Positions 26,649 to 35,893 of a DNA stretch of 64,000 nt are shown here, piece after piece. The DNA is taken from the NCBI RefSeq assembly GCF_014218335.1, contig NZ_AP023367.1, positions 4,273,501 through 4,337,500 on the forward strand, in the 5' to 3' direction. Both the position numbers and the translations under genes were made by a program. Source of the stretch: Anaerocolumna cellulosilytica. GTDB taxonomy: Bacteria > Bacillota > Clostridia > Lachnospirales > Lachnospiraceae. Numbering within the stretch: position 1 is the stretch's first letter; every line of letters starts with the position of its first letter. The notes beneath the pieces were generated by a model, which worked only from the letters and a program-made list of their open reading frames with translations, had not been told where the DNA came from and did not search any database.

Positions 26649-27308
26649 TTACAGTTGAAAATACTCCCGCAAAACACCATAATGCACCACATCCTGGAAA
26701 ACCCCTTTGATTTTTACCTGTTTTGGCGATACTCCCTCTTTAATCATGCCACACTTTTCCATCACCTTACCAGAACCCTCATTACCGGAAAAATGAGTAG
26801 CTTCTACACGATTAAGCGCAAGAACTTTAAAACAATAGGTAAGCATCGCACCTAACGCTTCTGTCATATAACCCTGCCCCCAATAAGTTCGGTTTAAAAC
26901 ATATCCGAAACTAGCTTTATCATGAAGTACCTCCAAACGTATATCAATACAGCCTATGCAAAGGTCAGAATCCTTTAAAGCCAGGGCATAAACAAGTGGC
27001 TTAGAATAATACTGTGTGATTGCTCGTTTGGCTCCGTCAATATCCTTTATACCTTCCCAAATAAGATATTTTAAAGTCCTAGGGTCACTGCCATAAGCGA
27101 ATACAGCTTCTTCATCACCTAATGTAAATGTTCTTAGAAAAAGTCGTTTCGTTTCTAGGCGTTGTTTTTGCTCTATAATCTCTCTGTAATTATCTACCAT
27201 ATAATGACTCATACCCTTTCTAATACCTGCGAGTTTTAGACTACAGGTATACTTCCATGTGAAATCGCTCTTTCTATTGCATGGATACCTACTGTTGATT
27301 ATTTCCAT
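26649..27308 (-). CDS. GNAT-family acetyltransferase (RimJ/RimL-like)
   Basis: A protein of the RimJ/RimL acetyltransferase group: LETKRLFLRTFTLGDEEAVF opens the domain, YVLNRTYWGQGYMTEALGAML is the acetyl-CoA region, and NRVEATHFSGNEGSGKVMEKCGM closes it. The full frame is 219 residues, but the first about 32 (Lys/Cys-rich) do not look like part of the domain; starts at 27212 (MSHYMV) or 27200 are more likely, near GAAAGGG. Substrate unknown. Confidence 0.82.
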   Translation of the reverse strand: MEIINSRYPCNRKSDFTWKYTCSLKLAGIRKGMSHYMVDNYREIIEQKQRLETKRLFLRTFTLGDEEAVFAYGSDPRTLKYLIWEGIKDIDGAKRAITQYYSKPLVYALALKDSDLCIGCIDIRLEVLHDKASFGYVLNRTYWGQGYMTEALGAMLTYCFKVLALNRVEATHFSGNEGSGKVMEKCGMIKEGVSPKQVKIKGVFQDVVHYGVLREYFQL

Positions 27309-27383
27309 TTTACTACCATTGTCTGAGCTTTTGCAATTACTTTCTTCAATTTGATTTAAGAAAAACTAAACCATTAATATAAA

Positions 27384-27424
27384 AGCCTTATGACTTTAAT
27401 AATACACAGTTAAGTCATAAGGCT
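27384..27424 (-). terminator. Terminator of the ABC exporter operon
   Basis: On the minus strand a perfect 13-bp stem (AGCCTTATGACTT with its complement) is followed by TTTTATATT, just after the exporter stop codon. Confidence 0.75.
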
Positions 27425-27438
27425 ATTGGTTATAATCA

Positions 27439-29334
27439 TTATGATAATTCAAACATTCCAGTATATAGCTGATAATATTTTCCTTGCTGTTTTATTAGCT
27501 GGTTGTGATTACCGCGTTCGATAATTCGTCCATTTTCCAATACCATGATGGCATGGGAATTGCGGACGGTTGACAAACGGTGGGCAATAACAAAAACAGT
27601 TCTTCCTTCCATCAAACGGTCCATTCCTTTTTCAATTAAGGCTTCTGTTCTAGTATCGATAGAGGAAGTTGCCTCATCTAGTATCAGTACCGGTGGGTCT
27701 GCGACGGCTGCTCTGGCTATGGTAATTAACTGCCTTTGTCCCTGGGATAAATTAGCGCCATCCGCTGTAAGCAGTGTCTGATAGCCCTGTGGAAGATGTT
27801 TTATAAAGGAATGGGCATTGGCAAGCTTTGCTGCTGCTATCACCTCATCATCCGTTGCATCCAACTTTCCATAGCGGATGTTATCCATTACGGTTCCCGT
27901 AAATAAATGAGAATCTTGTAGTACCATAGAAAGAGAACGTCTCAAATCATCCTTCTTAATTTTATTAATATTAATTCCGTCATATCGTATCTTACCATCC
28001 GGCACATCATAAAAACGGTTGATCAGATTTGTAATGGTTGTTTTACCTGCACCAGTAGAGCCGACAAAAGCTATCTTTTGCCCTACTTTAGCATAAAGGC
28101 TTATACCATTTAAAACCGTCTTATTTTCTTCATAACCAAAGACCACATTATCAAATTCAACTTCACCTTTAACCTGGGTATAGGTGATGGTGTTATCGCT
28201 CTTATGTGGATGTTTCCACGCCCATATTCCGGTTCTTTCCTCTGTCTCCACAAGCTTCCCAGTAGCGTCAAATCGTGCATTCACCATAGTAACGTATCCT
28301 TCATCTACCTCCGGCTCTTCATCAATCATCTGAAAGATTCGCTCTGCACCGGCAAGAGCAGTCAAGACAGAATTTAATTGTTGGGATATCTGGGTAATTG
28401 GTTGTGAAAAACTTCTGGTATATTGCATAAATGCTACAACTGTACCAATAGAGAGTACCCCTGATACCGATAATATTCCTCCAAAAATGGCAGTTATGGC
28501 ATAGAGCAAGTGAGATAAATTACCCATAATCGGAAACAGAACACTTGCAAAAGTATTGGCATTGGTTGCCGCTTCGCATAACTGGCTGTTTAACTTATCA
28601 AACTCTTCTTTTGCTGCGTCTTCATGACAGAAAACTTTAACTACCTTCTGCCCTTCAAACATTTCTTCAATATAGCCATTTACTTTTCCTAAATGAATCT
28701 GCTGCTCTTTAAAATAAGCACCGCTTTTTCCACCAAGTTTTTTTATAATATTTAGCATAATAAACAGCATAATAACAACTAGAATGGTTAGCTGCCAGCT
28801 AAAAAGTATCATCATGATAAATACACTGGATACTGTAATGACAGAGGATATAAAATTGGCTACACTATTGCTTAACATTTCTCTGATAGTATCCGTATCA
28901 TTTGTATAGCGGCTCATTAAGTCACCGTGCGTATGGGTATCAAAATATTTTATAGGAAAGGACTCCATCTTACGAAATAAGTCCATTCGAATTTTATATA
29001 GAGTTCTAGTTGATACATTCAGCATTAGTCTGCTGTACAAATAGGTTGAACATGCCCCCATAACATAGATAGCGCCCATAAGAATGAGAACTTCTATAAA
29101 TCCCTTAAAAAGCATACTGTCGTACTCTTTTGCTAAAGGAGTCAGATATCCATCAACAACTTTTCTTAAAAAGGAGGTTCCGGCAACCTGTGCTCCGGCA
29201 CTTAACATAATAGTAAACAATATCAGAATTAACTGGACTTTATACTCCTGCATATAACTAAATATTCTACTTAAAGTTTTTTTTACATTCTGAGGTTTCG
29301 CCCCAGGTCGTTTTCCGCCCATTGGTCCTGCCAT
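27439..29334 (-). CDS. Heterodimeric ABC exporter subunit B
   Basis: A 631-residue half-transporter: six-helix exporter domain (about residues 35-330) then an ATPase domain with Walker A GSTGAGKTT, Q-loop VLQDSHLF, signature NLSQGQRQL, Walker B VLILDEATSSID with the catalytic Glu present, and switch His in IAHRLST. The Gly/Pro/Lys-rich first 20 residues are common in clostridial members. It follows its partner by 3 bp. The pair probably exports drugs or lipids. Confidence 0.9.
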   Translation of the reverse strand: MAGPMGGKRPGAKPQNVKKTLSRIFSYMQEYKVQLILILFTIMLSAGAQVAGTSFLRKVVDGYLTPLAKEYDSMLFKGFIEVLILMGAIYVMGACSTYLYSRLMLNVSTRTLYKIRMDLFRKMESFPIKYFDTHTHGDLMSRYTNDTDTIREMLSNSVANFISSVITVSSVFIMMILFSWQLTILVVIMLFIMLNIIKKLGGKSGAYFKEQQIHLGKVNGYIEEMFEGQKVVKVFCHEDAAKEEFDKLNSQLCEAATNANTFASVLFPIMGNLSHLLYAITAIFGGILSVSGVLSIGTVVAFMQYTRSFSQPITQISQQLNSVLTALAGAERIFQMIDEEPEVDEGYVTMVNARFDATGKLVETEERTGIWAWKHPHKSDNTITYTQVKGEVEFDNVVFGYEENKTVLNGISLYAKVGQKIAFVGSTGAGKTTITNLINRFYDVPDGKIRYDGININKIKKDDLRRSLSMVLQDSHLFTGTVMDNIRYGKLDATDDEVIAAAKLANAHSFIKHLPQGYQTLLTADGANLSQGQRQLITIARAAVADPPVLILDEATSSIDTRTEALIEKGMDRLMEGRTVFVIAHRLSTVRNSHAIMVLENGRIIERGNHNQLIKQQGKYYQLYTGMFELS

Positions 29335-29337
29335 GAC

Positions 29338-31065
29338 TTACGCCCCTTTCTGTTGGGATTCATATACTTCCCTATAAATATCATTGTTTTGCATTAATTC
29401 ATCCGGCGTTGCAAAGGCGTTAATCTTACCATCATCCAATACCAGTACTTTATCTGCATCACTAACAGAAGAAATCCTTTGTGCAATGATAATAGTCGTG
29501 GTATCCTTAAGCTTTTCACGAAAAGCCTGCCTGATTTTCTGGTCGGTGGCCGTATCTACTGCGCTGGTGGAATCATCCAGTATAATTATCTTTGGCTGTT
29601 TCAATAAAGCCCTGGCAATACATAGTCTTTGCTTTTGTCCACCGGACACATTGACACCCCCCTGACCTAAATCCGTATCATACCCATCCGGGAAGGACAT
29701 AATAAAATCATGTGCCTGCGCCGCCTTACAGGCTTCTATTACTTCCTCCTCTGTAGCGTCTTCCTTACCCCATTTTAAATTATCACGAATGGTTCCTGAG
29801 AACAGGACATTCTTTTGCAATACCATTGCAACTTCATTCCGAAGTGTTTCTAAAGAGTATTGCTTTACATTCTCTCCTCCTACAAGTACCTCTCCTTCCA
29901 GCACATCATAAAGTCTTGGAATGAGTTGAACAAGGGTTGTCTTTGAAGACCCGGTTCCTCCAATTATTCCTATGGTTTCCCCGGATTGAATCTTAAAGTT
30001 AACGTCTGCTAACGTCAAGTTCTCTTTATCCCTGGCATAACTAAAGCCTACCTGTCTAAATTCAATCGATCCGTCTTTTACTTGAAGGTTCTTTTCAGTT
30101 GCACTGTCTTTAATATCAATGTCTTCATCAAGTACTTCTATAATACGAAGCACAGAAGCACGGGAAACAATTATCATGATAAATATCATGGAAAGCATCA
30201 TAAGTGACATTAATATCTGACTGATATAGTTAATGAAGCTGGATAATTGACCGATTTCAAAACTTCCGTCCATTACCATATTGCCACCAAACCACAAAAT
30301 CGCAACCATACATATATACATACAAAACTGCATCACCGGACCGTTGAGGATGATAATCTTCTCTGCAAATAACTGTGCTTTACGTAGTGCATCCGCAGAC
30401 TCTTCAAACTTTTTGATTTCCTGCTTTTCCCTTACGAAAGCTTTCACAACACGGATTCCTACCAGGTTTTCCTGAACATCGGAGTTCAACTTATCATATA
30501 GACCGAGCATCGCCACCACCCTTGGATGCGCCTTGCTTATAATTAACCCCAGTGCAATTGCCAGAATCGGAATTACAACTAAAAACACAGAGGATAGCTT
30601 CACATTAATTGTTATCGCCATTACAGTTGCACCTATTAACATAATTGGTGCTCTTGCAGCCATACGAATAAGCATCATAAAAGCATTTTGGGTGTTTGTT
30701 ATGTCCGTAGTAAGTCTTGTAACAAGAGATGGTGTGGAAAATTTATCTACATTTGCAAAAGAAAAATCCTGCACTTTATCAAAAAGTTTTTTTCGAAGAT
30801 TCTTTGCAAATCCCATACCAGCCATTGATCCGAATTTAGCACCTAAAGCACCAAACATCATGGAAATCATGGCCATAACTACCATTAAGCCTCCCATTTT
30901 GGCAATGTAACTTACCCCGCCGTCCCCTAAGATACCTTTATCTATCATACTTGCCATAACAAAGGGGATAAGTATTTCCATAAGTACTTCACCAATCATA
31001 ACAAAAGGCGTAAGAATAGCGTATTTCTTATATTCTCCAATATTAGACACTAATTTTTTAATCAT
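29338..31065 (-). CDS. Heterodimeric ABC exporter subunit A, degenerate site
   Basis: A 575-residue half-transporter. Walker A is GGTGSSKTT, signature NVSGGQKQR and Walker B IIILDDSTSAVD, where the catalytic Glu is Asp. One altered ATP site is the hallmark of heterodimeric exporters such as LmrCD and BmrCD. I start at 31065 (MIKKLVSN); the frame extends to a GTG at 31110 without a ribosome site. The gene follows marR, and a dyad lies in the leader between them. Confidence 0.9.
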   Translation of the reverse strand: MIKKLVSNIGEYKKYAILTPFVMIGEVLMEILIPFVMASMIDKGILGDGGVSYIAKMGGLMVVMAMISMMFGALGAKFGSMAGMGFAKNLRKKLFDKVQDFSFANVDKFSTPSLVTRLTTDITNTQNAFMMLIRMAARAPIMLIGATVMAITINVKLSSVFLVVIPILAIALGLIISKAHPRVVAMLGLYDKLNSDVQENLVGIRVVKAFVREKQEIKKFEESADALRKAQLFAEKIIILNGPVMQFCMYICMVAILWFGGNMVMDGSFEIGQLSSFINYISQILMSLMMLSMIFIMIIVSRASVLRIIEVLDEDIDIKDSATEKNLQVKDGSIEFRQVGFSYARDKENLTLADVNFKIQSGETIGIIGGTGSSKTTLVQLIPRLYDVLEGEVLVGGENVKQYSLETLRNEVAMVLQKNVLFSGTIRDNLKWGKEDATEEEVIEACKAAQAHDFIMSFPDGYDTDLGQGGVNVSGGQKQRLCIARALLKQPKIIILDDSTSAVDTATDQKIRQAFREKLKDTTTIIIAQRISSVSDADKVLVLDDGKINAFATPDELMQNNDIYREVYESQQKGA

Positions 31066-31084
31066 TTTTATACCCGTTGCATAT

Positions 31085-31100
31085 TGCAGACTTGTCTGCA
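31085..31100. promoter_or_regulatory. Inverted repeat before the exporter genes
   Basis: TGCAGAC-TT-GTCTGCA, a perfect 7-bp dyad about 20 bp before the exporter start. Another hairpin (31215-31245, 9-bp stem) lies between it and marR. They may affect expression of the exporter relative to marR. Confidence 0.35.
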
Positions 31101-31288
31101 GTACTGCCACAATATAATTATATTTCTACAATCTAGTGACAGAATCTAATTGCGGCATCCTTTCTTTCGTTTATTTTCCTTTCATTTTTATACTATATAG
31201 GCCGTAACGAACCAGTCTTTGAATGGGATGAAAACGTTCAAAGACCAAAGCAGGCCAATCTATAGGATAATCAGAAGAAGCCTATGTA

Positions 31289-31747
31289 TTAACACATATA
31301 TTCTTCTACATTCTTAAGACTTCGTTTTAATAAATCCTTAAAAGTTCGTTTTTCATCCTCTGACATTCCCTGCACAATAATATTCTCAAGCTGTATAATA
31401 TAATCCACTAAACTGATTGAAAGTTCCTTTCCCTTTTCAGTCAGAAGCACTTTTTTAACTCTGGCATCTAAGGCATCACCAATTCTGGTAATCAATCCGT
31501 TTCTCTCCATATTTTGAAGAATATTCGTAACACTGGAACGCTTAATTTCAAAATGCTGCTCAATATCTTTTTGATAAGCAGGGCTTTCTGAATAATAAAG
31601 GGTCAGAAACCGTAATATCTTTACCTGTTCCAAAGTGATGCCATGCTTCACCAGATTTTCATCTGAAAGATATTTAATGTTCTTACCCAGTTTTTTGATA
31701 AAGATTCCATAATCATCGGGATGCTTCGGTTTTTCACATTCCTTCAT
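31289..31747 (-). CDS. MarR-family transcriptional regulator
   Basis: A 152-residue winged-helix repressor (YQKDIEQHFEIKRSSVTNIL recognition region, DARVKKVLLTEKGKEL wing). AGGAGAG precedes the ATG. It heads the operon with the two exporter genes. A long perfect palindrome covers its own -10 box and start point, so it almost certainly represses itself and the exporter, with release by a small ligand, as in many MarR/exporter operons. Confidence 0.9.
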   Translation of the reverse strand: MKECEKPKHPDDYGIFIKKLGKNIKYLSDENLVKHGITLEQVKILRFLTLYYSESPAYQKDIEQHFEIKRSSVTNILQNMERNGLITRIGDALDARVKKVLLTEKGKELSISLVDYIIQLENIIVQGMSEDEKRTFKDLLKRSLKNVEEYMC

Positions 31748-31761
31748 GCTCTCTCCTTTTG

Positions 31762-31795
31762 TAAAATAATTGTTAGATATCTAACAATTATTTTA
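31762..31795. promoter_or_regulatory. 34-bp perfect palindrome, MarR operator
   Basis: A perfect palindrome centred on GATATC between 31778 and 31779; the arm core is AATTGTTAGAT. It overlaps the -10 box of the marR promoter and ends 15 bp before the marR start. Confidence 0.8.
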
Positions 31796-31818
31796 TTAAA
31801 AAATTATATATTTGTCAA
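31790..31818 (-). promoter_or_regulatory. marR-exporter operon promoter
   Basis: TTGACA (31813-31818) and TAAAAT (31790-31795) are 17 bases apart on the minus strand; the -10 lies inside the palindrome. Confidence 0.75.
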
Positions 31819-31837
31819 TCGTAAAATCTACAGCCTT

Positions 31838-31908
31838 AAAAATGTAAAAAACTCTTGACATTTTAACGATTAAGTAGTATTCTAAAAATGTAAAAAACAT
31901 TTGACATT
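31838..31908 (+). promoter_or_regulatory. Promoter with two 25-bp direct repeats
   Basis: Two copies of a 25-bp element (31838-31862 and 31884-31908) differ at two bases; each has AATGTAAAAAAC followed by TTGACATT. The first supplies the -35 TTGACA (31855-31860), with TATTCT (31878-31883) 17 bases on; the second lies over the early transcript up to GGAGG. This fits an operator pair for the Xre regulator encoded downstream. Confidence 0.65.
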
Positions 31909-31922
31909 ACGGAGGTGCCTAT

Positions 31923-32219
31923 ATGAGAAAAATGGATGAAATGGAATTAATTATAAACCAGAAAGGAATTAAATGGAGTTGGTTCTTTATAGTATTCTCC
32001 CTCGTTTTATGGGGTGGATATAACTATGTTAAAAGCCAAGAAACATCGCTTCCTTTAATCCTGTTCGGTCTACAGTTTCTGGTTTACTTTTTTGTTACAA
32101 GCATTGAGAAGATAAAGGTTGACGATAACAGCGGAAAAAAACAGATACTACTTACATTAGGATTACTATTTTTATTCCTTGTATTTGGTGCAATCCTCTA
32201 CGTTACGAATGGTCATTGA
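31923..32219 (+). CDS. Small membrane protein of an Xre operon
   Basis: A 98-residue protein with about three hydrophobic segments (residues 17-36, 42-60, 77-95) separated by short polar loops. GGAGG stands 6 bases before the ATG. It overlaps the HTH gene region by position only; the HTH start is 6 bp after this stop. Pairs of a small DUF2178-like membrane protein with a small Xre regulator are frequent in Firmicutes and euryarchaea; the membrane partner may act as a sensor, an inference. Confidence 0.65.
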   Translation: MRKMDEMELIINQKGIKWSWFFIVFSLVLWGGYNYVKSQETSLPLILFGLQFLVYFFVTSIEKIKVDDNSGKKQILLTLGLLFLFLVFGAILYVTNGH

Positions 32220-32224
32220 GTATT

Positions 32225-32431
32225 ATGAAGAATTGCATAAGAAAACTACGTAAAGAAAAAAAATATAGGCAGGAAGATTTAGCTGCGGCGTTAGGTGTCA
32301 CACGACAAACAATAAATGCGATTGAAAATGACAAATATGATCCCACGCTGCTATTGGCCTTTAAGCTGGCAAGCATACTCGAAACAACGGTGGATGAGCT
32401 TTTTGAACCTGACCCAACAACACTAAAATAA
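32225..32431 (+). CDS. Small Xre-family HTH regulator
   Basis: A 68-residue protein that is one Cro/C1 helix-turn-helix (RKLRKEKKYRQEDLAAALGV, TRQTINAIENDKYDPTL, ETTVDELFEPD). I take ATG at 32225; the frame could begin at a TTG at 32216 overlapping the previous stop. It follows the membrane gene directly and probably binds the direct repeats at the operon promoter. Confidence 0.85.
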   Translation: MKNCIRKLRKEKKYRQEDLAAALGVTRQTINAIENDKYDPTLLLAFKLASILETTVDELFEPDPTTLK

Positions 32432-32500
32432 AATCTGCAAAGAATCATTGTCCCAAGCATACACTCCATTTTATTTAACAAAGTATACTATCGGTCAATA

Positions 32501-32559
32501 TATGAATAAAGTTCAGGATATAGGTTCAAAATGTAACCTTATCCTGAACTTTATTCATA
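32501..32559. terminator. Strong bidirectional terminator hairpin
   Basis: Positions 32501-32520 and 32540-32559 pair perfectly over 20 bases with a further AGGTT/AACCT inner stem, in the gap between two convergent genes. Confidence 0.75.
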
Positions 32560-32581
32560 AAATATCACCGCACAGAGACAA

Positions 32582-33136
32582 CTACTCTCCTTTAGCCCCT
32601 TTAAATATCCTGATAAATCGACTAACACTTCCAATTAGACAGAAGAGATAACCCATACCTAAATCAGACAGATAGGATCTCTTTACTTCGCTGTCTTCAA
32701 GGAATAAAGACAATGCCTTAAAGGAATCTAAAAAGCTTAAATCATATTCTTTATGAAAATATTTATATACTTCGATGGTGTAGGTAAGTCTGTTCGCTAC
32801 ATATATCATAACTACTACTATAATAAAACTAAGTATAACCCCTACTTTATCCAGTTTACCGCCAAACTTTTCATAACCCCAAAGAGCACAAATAGTCATT
32901 ACAATACCTGATATACTAGCAATATAACCCAGCTGATAAATAACTATCCAAATAGCTACCCCTGCCAGAGAACAAATTGCTGCTCCAAGCAGACCTAACA
33001 AGATATTGCCTTTTATTTTCTCTGCGGCTTGCCCCATACCCAGGGTGTTGTCCCAGCCTTCTGCATCCGATACTTTATAGCCGGATGTTTCTTCTAATCC
33101 ACTTTCTTCATAGGTTTCTTTTCCATCGAAACTCAT
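32582..33136 (-). CDS. Membrane protein of unknown function
   Basis: A 184-residue protein with an acidic, Gly/Glu-rich first 40 residues and four hydrophobic segments (about 45-65, 70-88, 97-117, 160-175). AGGAGG precedes the ATG. The pattern is common for Lachnospiraceae hypothetical proteins, but I recognise no family. It is monocistronic by position, with a strong hairpin after it. Confidence 0.65.
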   Translation of the reverse strand: MSFDGKETYEESGLEETSGYKVSDAEGWDNTLGMGQAAEKIKGNILLGLLGAAICSLAGVAIWIVIYQLGYIASISGIVMTICALWGYEKFGGKLDKVGVILSFIIVVVMIYVANRLTYTIEVYKYFHKEYDLSFLDSFKALSLFLEDSEVKRSYLSDLGMGYLFCLIGSVSRFIRIFKGAKGE

Positions 33137-33379
33137 AATTGTTCCTCCTTTGTATGTATACGCATGTTGTGGTTCTTCTTATTATTACACATGGATTCCC
33201 ATTGATGAATAGGTCTATATCCCTATTTTATAAGGTATTTACAGACATATCTTAAATAATATGGAAATAAGGAAGCCCCAGACTCTACCTGAAAGCTTCC
33301 TTTATATGCTTTAAATCTATTCTAGAGCATGTAACCTTGTTTTCGTAACATATCCAGGTTTGCCTGTAATATATGGTAA

Positions 33380-34114
33380 CTATCCCACTATCTTTTTACG
33401 CAATGCATGAATTTCTGTGTCCGTGAATCCAAGGGTTCTAAAATAATCTTCTGCTGATATATAATGTTCTTTTAAATAATTTAGTGCTTTTCTCATGTTT
33501 TCCGGAGGAGATTCCATTACATACCCCGGAACGGTAAGACCCATGGACTCTAATTGCGCTACCTGAAGAGGGAAGATATCCTTCATATACTCCTGGGTTA
33601 TAGCATAATCCTGTATTATGGTTTCCTCATCAACCCCCGCCAGCTTAAGTAAAAGCATGGCAGTCATTCCTGTACGGTCTTTTCCACCGGAACAATGAAA
33701 TAAAACACACGTATCAGGACAATCAAGCATTGCTTTAAAGACCTTATAAAAACTTTCCTTACTGTCATCTAACAACCAGCAGTATAGTTCCCACATACTT
33801 GGCGGAAATTCATCCGAATAACGATTTGCTCTAACATGGTCCTGTATAGGGACATGTATATATTTTATATCTGCATAAAGAAGCGGCAGTTTGTCCGGTT
33901 CTCTTTTACTTTCTACTTCGGAACGTAAATCAACAATACAGCGTACACCATGGTCATACAGCAGCCTGCTGTCCTCCTCCGTAAGATTATGGAGAGCATC
34001 TCCACGTAAGAAGGCATGATGTTTTGTGACAGCTCCTGTTTCCGTGGTATATCCTCCTAAGTCACGTATATTCTTTGCACCATTAAGGGGCAGTGGCCTG
34101 GCAATTATTTGCAT
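33380..34114 (-). CDS. Tyrosine/dual-specificity-type protein phosphatase
   Basis: A 244-residue enzyme with the P-loop HCSGGKDRTG (C-x5-R) near residue 140 and the N-terminal NIRDLGGYTTETG signature of the IphP/MptpB-type bacterial phosphatases, which can act on phosphotyrosine, phosphoserine or phosphoinositides. It is the last gene after the Phn-type transporter genes, 63 bp from the second permease. With the metallophosphoesterase at the other end it suggests that the imported compound is a phosphate ester, an inference. Confidence 0.85.
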   Translation of the reverse strand: MQIIARPLPLNGAKNIRDLGGYTTETGAVTKHHAFLRGDALHNLTEEDSRLLYDHGVRCIVDLRSEVESKREPDKLPLLYADIKYIHVPIQDHVRANRYSDEFPPSMWELYCWLLDDSKESFYKVFKAMLDCPDTCVLFHCSGGKDRTGMTAMLLLKLAGVDEETIIQDYAITQEYMKDIFPLQVAQLESMGLTVPGYVMESPPENMRKALNYLKEHYISAEDYFRTLGFTDTEIHALRKKIVG

Positions 34115-34177
34115 AGATAAACTCCTTTTTTATAAAATAGACCGTGGGAACTTAATATAATGTCCCCGAGCTTTAAG

Positions 34178-34987
34178 TTACCCTCTTGTCAGCTTCACAC
34201 GGATTTTTGTGGAAATAACTTCAATTATTAAAACCAATAGAATTAAACCGGTTAAAATCGCTCCTACTTCATTCCAGCGGTAAGAATTCATGGCAAAGAT
34301 AAGAGGGGCTCCGATACCACCTGCTGCAACTAAACCTAATACTGCCGCATCTCTAAGATTCATATCAAAACGATATAAGGCAATGGATAAGAAATTAGGA
34401 ATCAACTGAGGCAGTATACCATATCTGATTTTTTGAAACGTATTTAACCCTGCTGCATCTAAGGATTCTAGTATTCTCATATCCAAATCCTCCAGCGTCT
34501 CAATATACATCTTTGAGAGCATACCAATAGAGCACACCGAAATTGTCAGTAAGCCGGCAAAAGGCCCGGGCCCTGTAACCCTGATAAACATAAGCCCATA
34601 TACAAAAGCCGGTATGGTTCTCACAGCCATAATAATAAAACGGCCTATCAGGGCAATGGGTGCGGGTACAATATTAAAAGCTGACAGAAATGAAAAAGGA
34701 ATAGCCAATATTGCACCTACTATGGTTCCTAAAAATGCAATACATATTGTTTCAAATAAAAGGTATGCTACTCCTGCTTTGGTAAAATTAAAAAGTAGTT
34801 TTGTATCTGGATGCAGGATTCCTTTCAGGATATTTTTAGCAACCTGGATACCATTTTGTTTTACCCCGTTTAACTCAAGCATTGACCCTGACCAAACCAA
34901 CAGCATGATTACTATCAATACTGTTACCAGCTGTAACAGCCATTTTTTGGGTCTTTGCTCATATTGTTGTCGTATATATGATTCCAT
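34178..34987 (-). CDS. phnE: Phosphonate-type ABC permease (PhnE-like), second
   Basis: A 269-residue membrane protein with about six helices. The MetI-type inner-membrane signature is seen in ILESLDAAGLNTFQKIRYGILPQ (given in part) and AAVLGLVAAGGIGAPL. AAGGAGG stands before the ATG. It is one of two adjacent PhnE-type permeases, which together form the channel. The symbol reflects family, not proven substrate. Confidence 0.85.
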   Translation of the reverse strand: MESYIRQQYEQRPKKWLLQLVTVLIVIMLLVWSGSMLELNGVKQNGIQVAKNILKGILHPDTKLLFNFTKAGVAYLLFETICIAFLGTIVGAILAIPFSFLSAFNIVPAPIALIGRFIIMAVRTIPAFVYGLMFIRVTGPGPFAGLLTISVCSIGMLSKMYIETLEDLDMRILESLDAAGLNTFQKIRYGILPQLIPNFLSIALYRFDMNLRDAAVLGLVAAGGIGAPLIFAMNSYRWNEVGAILTGLILLVLIIEVISTKIRVKLTRG

Positions 34988-34998
34988 GCTATTCCTCC

Positions 34999-35793
34999 TT
35001 AAGAAAGCTTACTTCGGATAAAATGACTGATGCCTTCAATAAGTAGTACAGTAACAAAAAGCATGAGAAGTATCATTCCTACGTTGTCATACTCGCGCCA
35101 ACCTATCTTCTCTTGCAGTATCAGTCCAAGACCTCCTGCCCCTACATATCCAAGGATAGAAGCATATCTTACATTTCCTTCAAAGCAAAACAGGCAGTTC
35201 GACAGGTATCCCGGCATAATCTGGGGACAGATAGCACTTAAAAATGCTCTAAAACGTCCTGCTCCCATTGCCTCCATTGCTTCAAAAGCTCCCATATCCA
35301 CTGTTTCAATCTGTTCATATAATAATTTACCTACATAGGCAAACGTAAATACTGCGATTGCTATAGTACCTGCCAGAGTTCCAAACCCGAAAGCATAGGT
35401 TGCAATTAACGCTGTAACCAAAGTCGGTAAGGTTCTTACAATACTTATAAATAACCGGATAGCCGAAATAATAATCTTGTTTTTCACAATATTGGTAGAT
35501 GCTCCGATTGCAAAAGGTATGGCTAACATAGATCCAACTACAGAGCCTAATAAGGACATTTTTACCGTATCCAGCAAGGGTTTCCACACTCTTGGCATAT
35601 AGGTGAATTTTGGAGGAATCATCATCTTTAATATATCAAAAAACTTATTTCCATTTTCAGCCAGTGTATGAAAGTTAAAACCTGTTACCTTTACTGACAG
35701 CAATAAAAAGATGGAAAATAACAGAAAAGCAGGTACTGCATAGGAACGGGGCTTTACTATAGTCTTTCCATTGGAGAGTTTAAATTGCTTCAT
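34999..35793 (-). CDS. phnE: Phosphonate-type ABC permease (PhnE-like), first
   Basis: A 264-residue permease with the same MetI-type coupling region (EAMEAMGAGRFRAFLSAI and SILGYVGAGGLG). I start at 35793 (MKQFKLSN), where GGGAG precedes; longer frames to 35844 lack a good site. It lies 11 bp from the second permease and about 100 bp from the ATPase gene. It belongs to the unit binding protein, ATPase and two permeases. Confidence 0.85.
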   Translation of the reverse strand: MKQFKLSNGKTIVKPRSYAVPAFLLFSIFLLLSVKVTGFNFHTLAENGNKFFDILKMMIPPKFTYMPRVWKPLLDTVKMSLLGSVVGSMLAIPFAIGASTNIVKNKIIISAIRLFISIVRTLPTLVTALIATYAFGFGTLAGTIAIAVFTFAYVGKLLYEQIETVDMGAFEAMEAMGAGRFRAFLSAICPQIMPGYLSNCLFCFEGNVRYASILGYVGAGGLGLILQEKIGWREYDNVGMILLMLFVTVLLIEGISHFIRSKLS

Positions 35794-35893
35794 AGGTTCA
35801 CTCCCGTCTGTGTTCGTATTTGTTTGTTCCATAGGCAGAGACAAACGCTATTCAGTCTTATCAACTGATACACCTTCTTACTTTTTTTTACTT

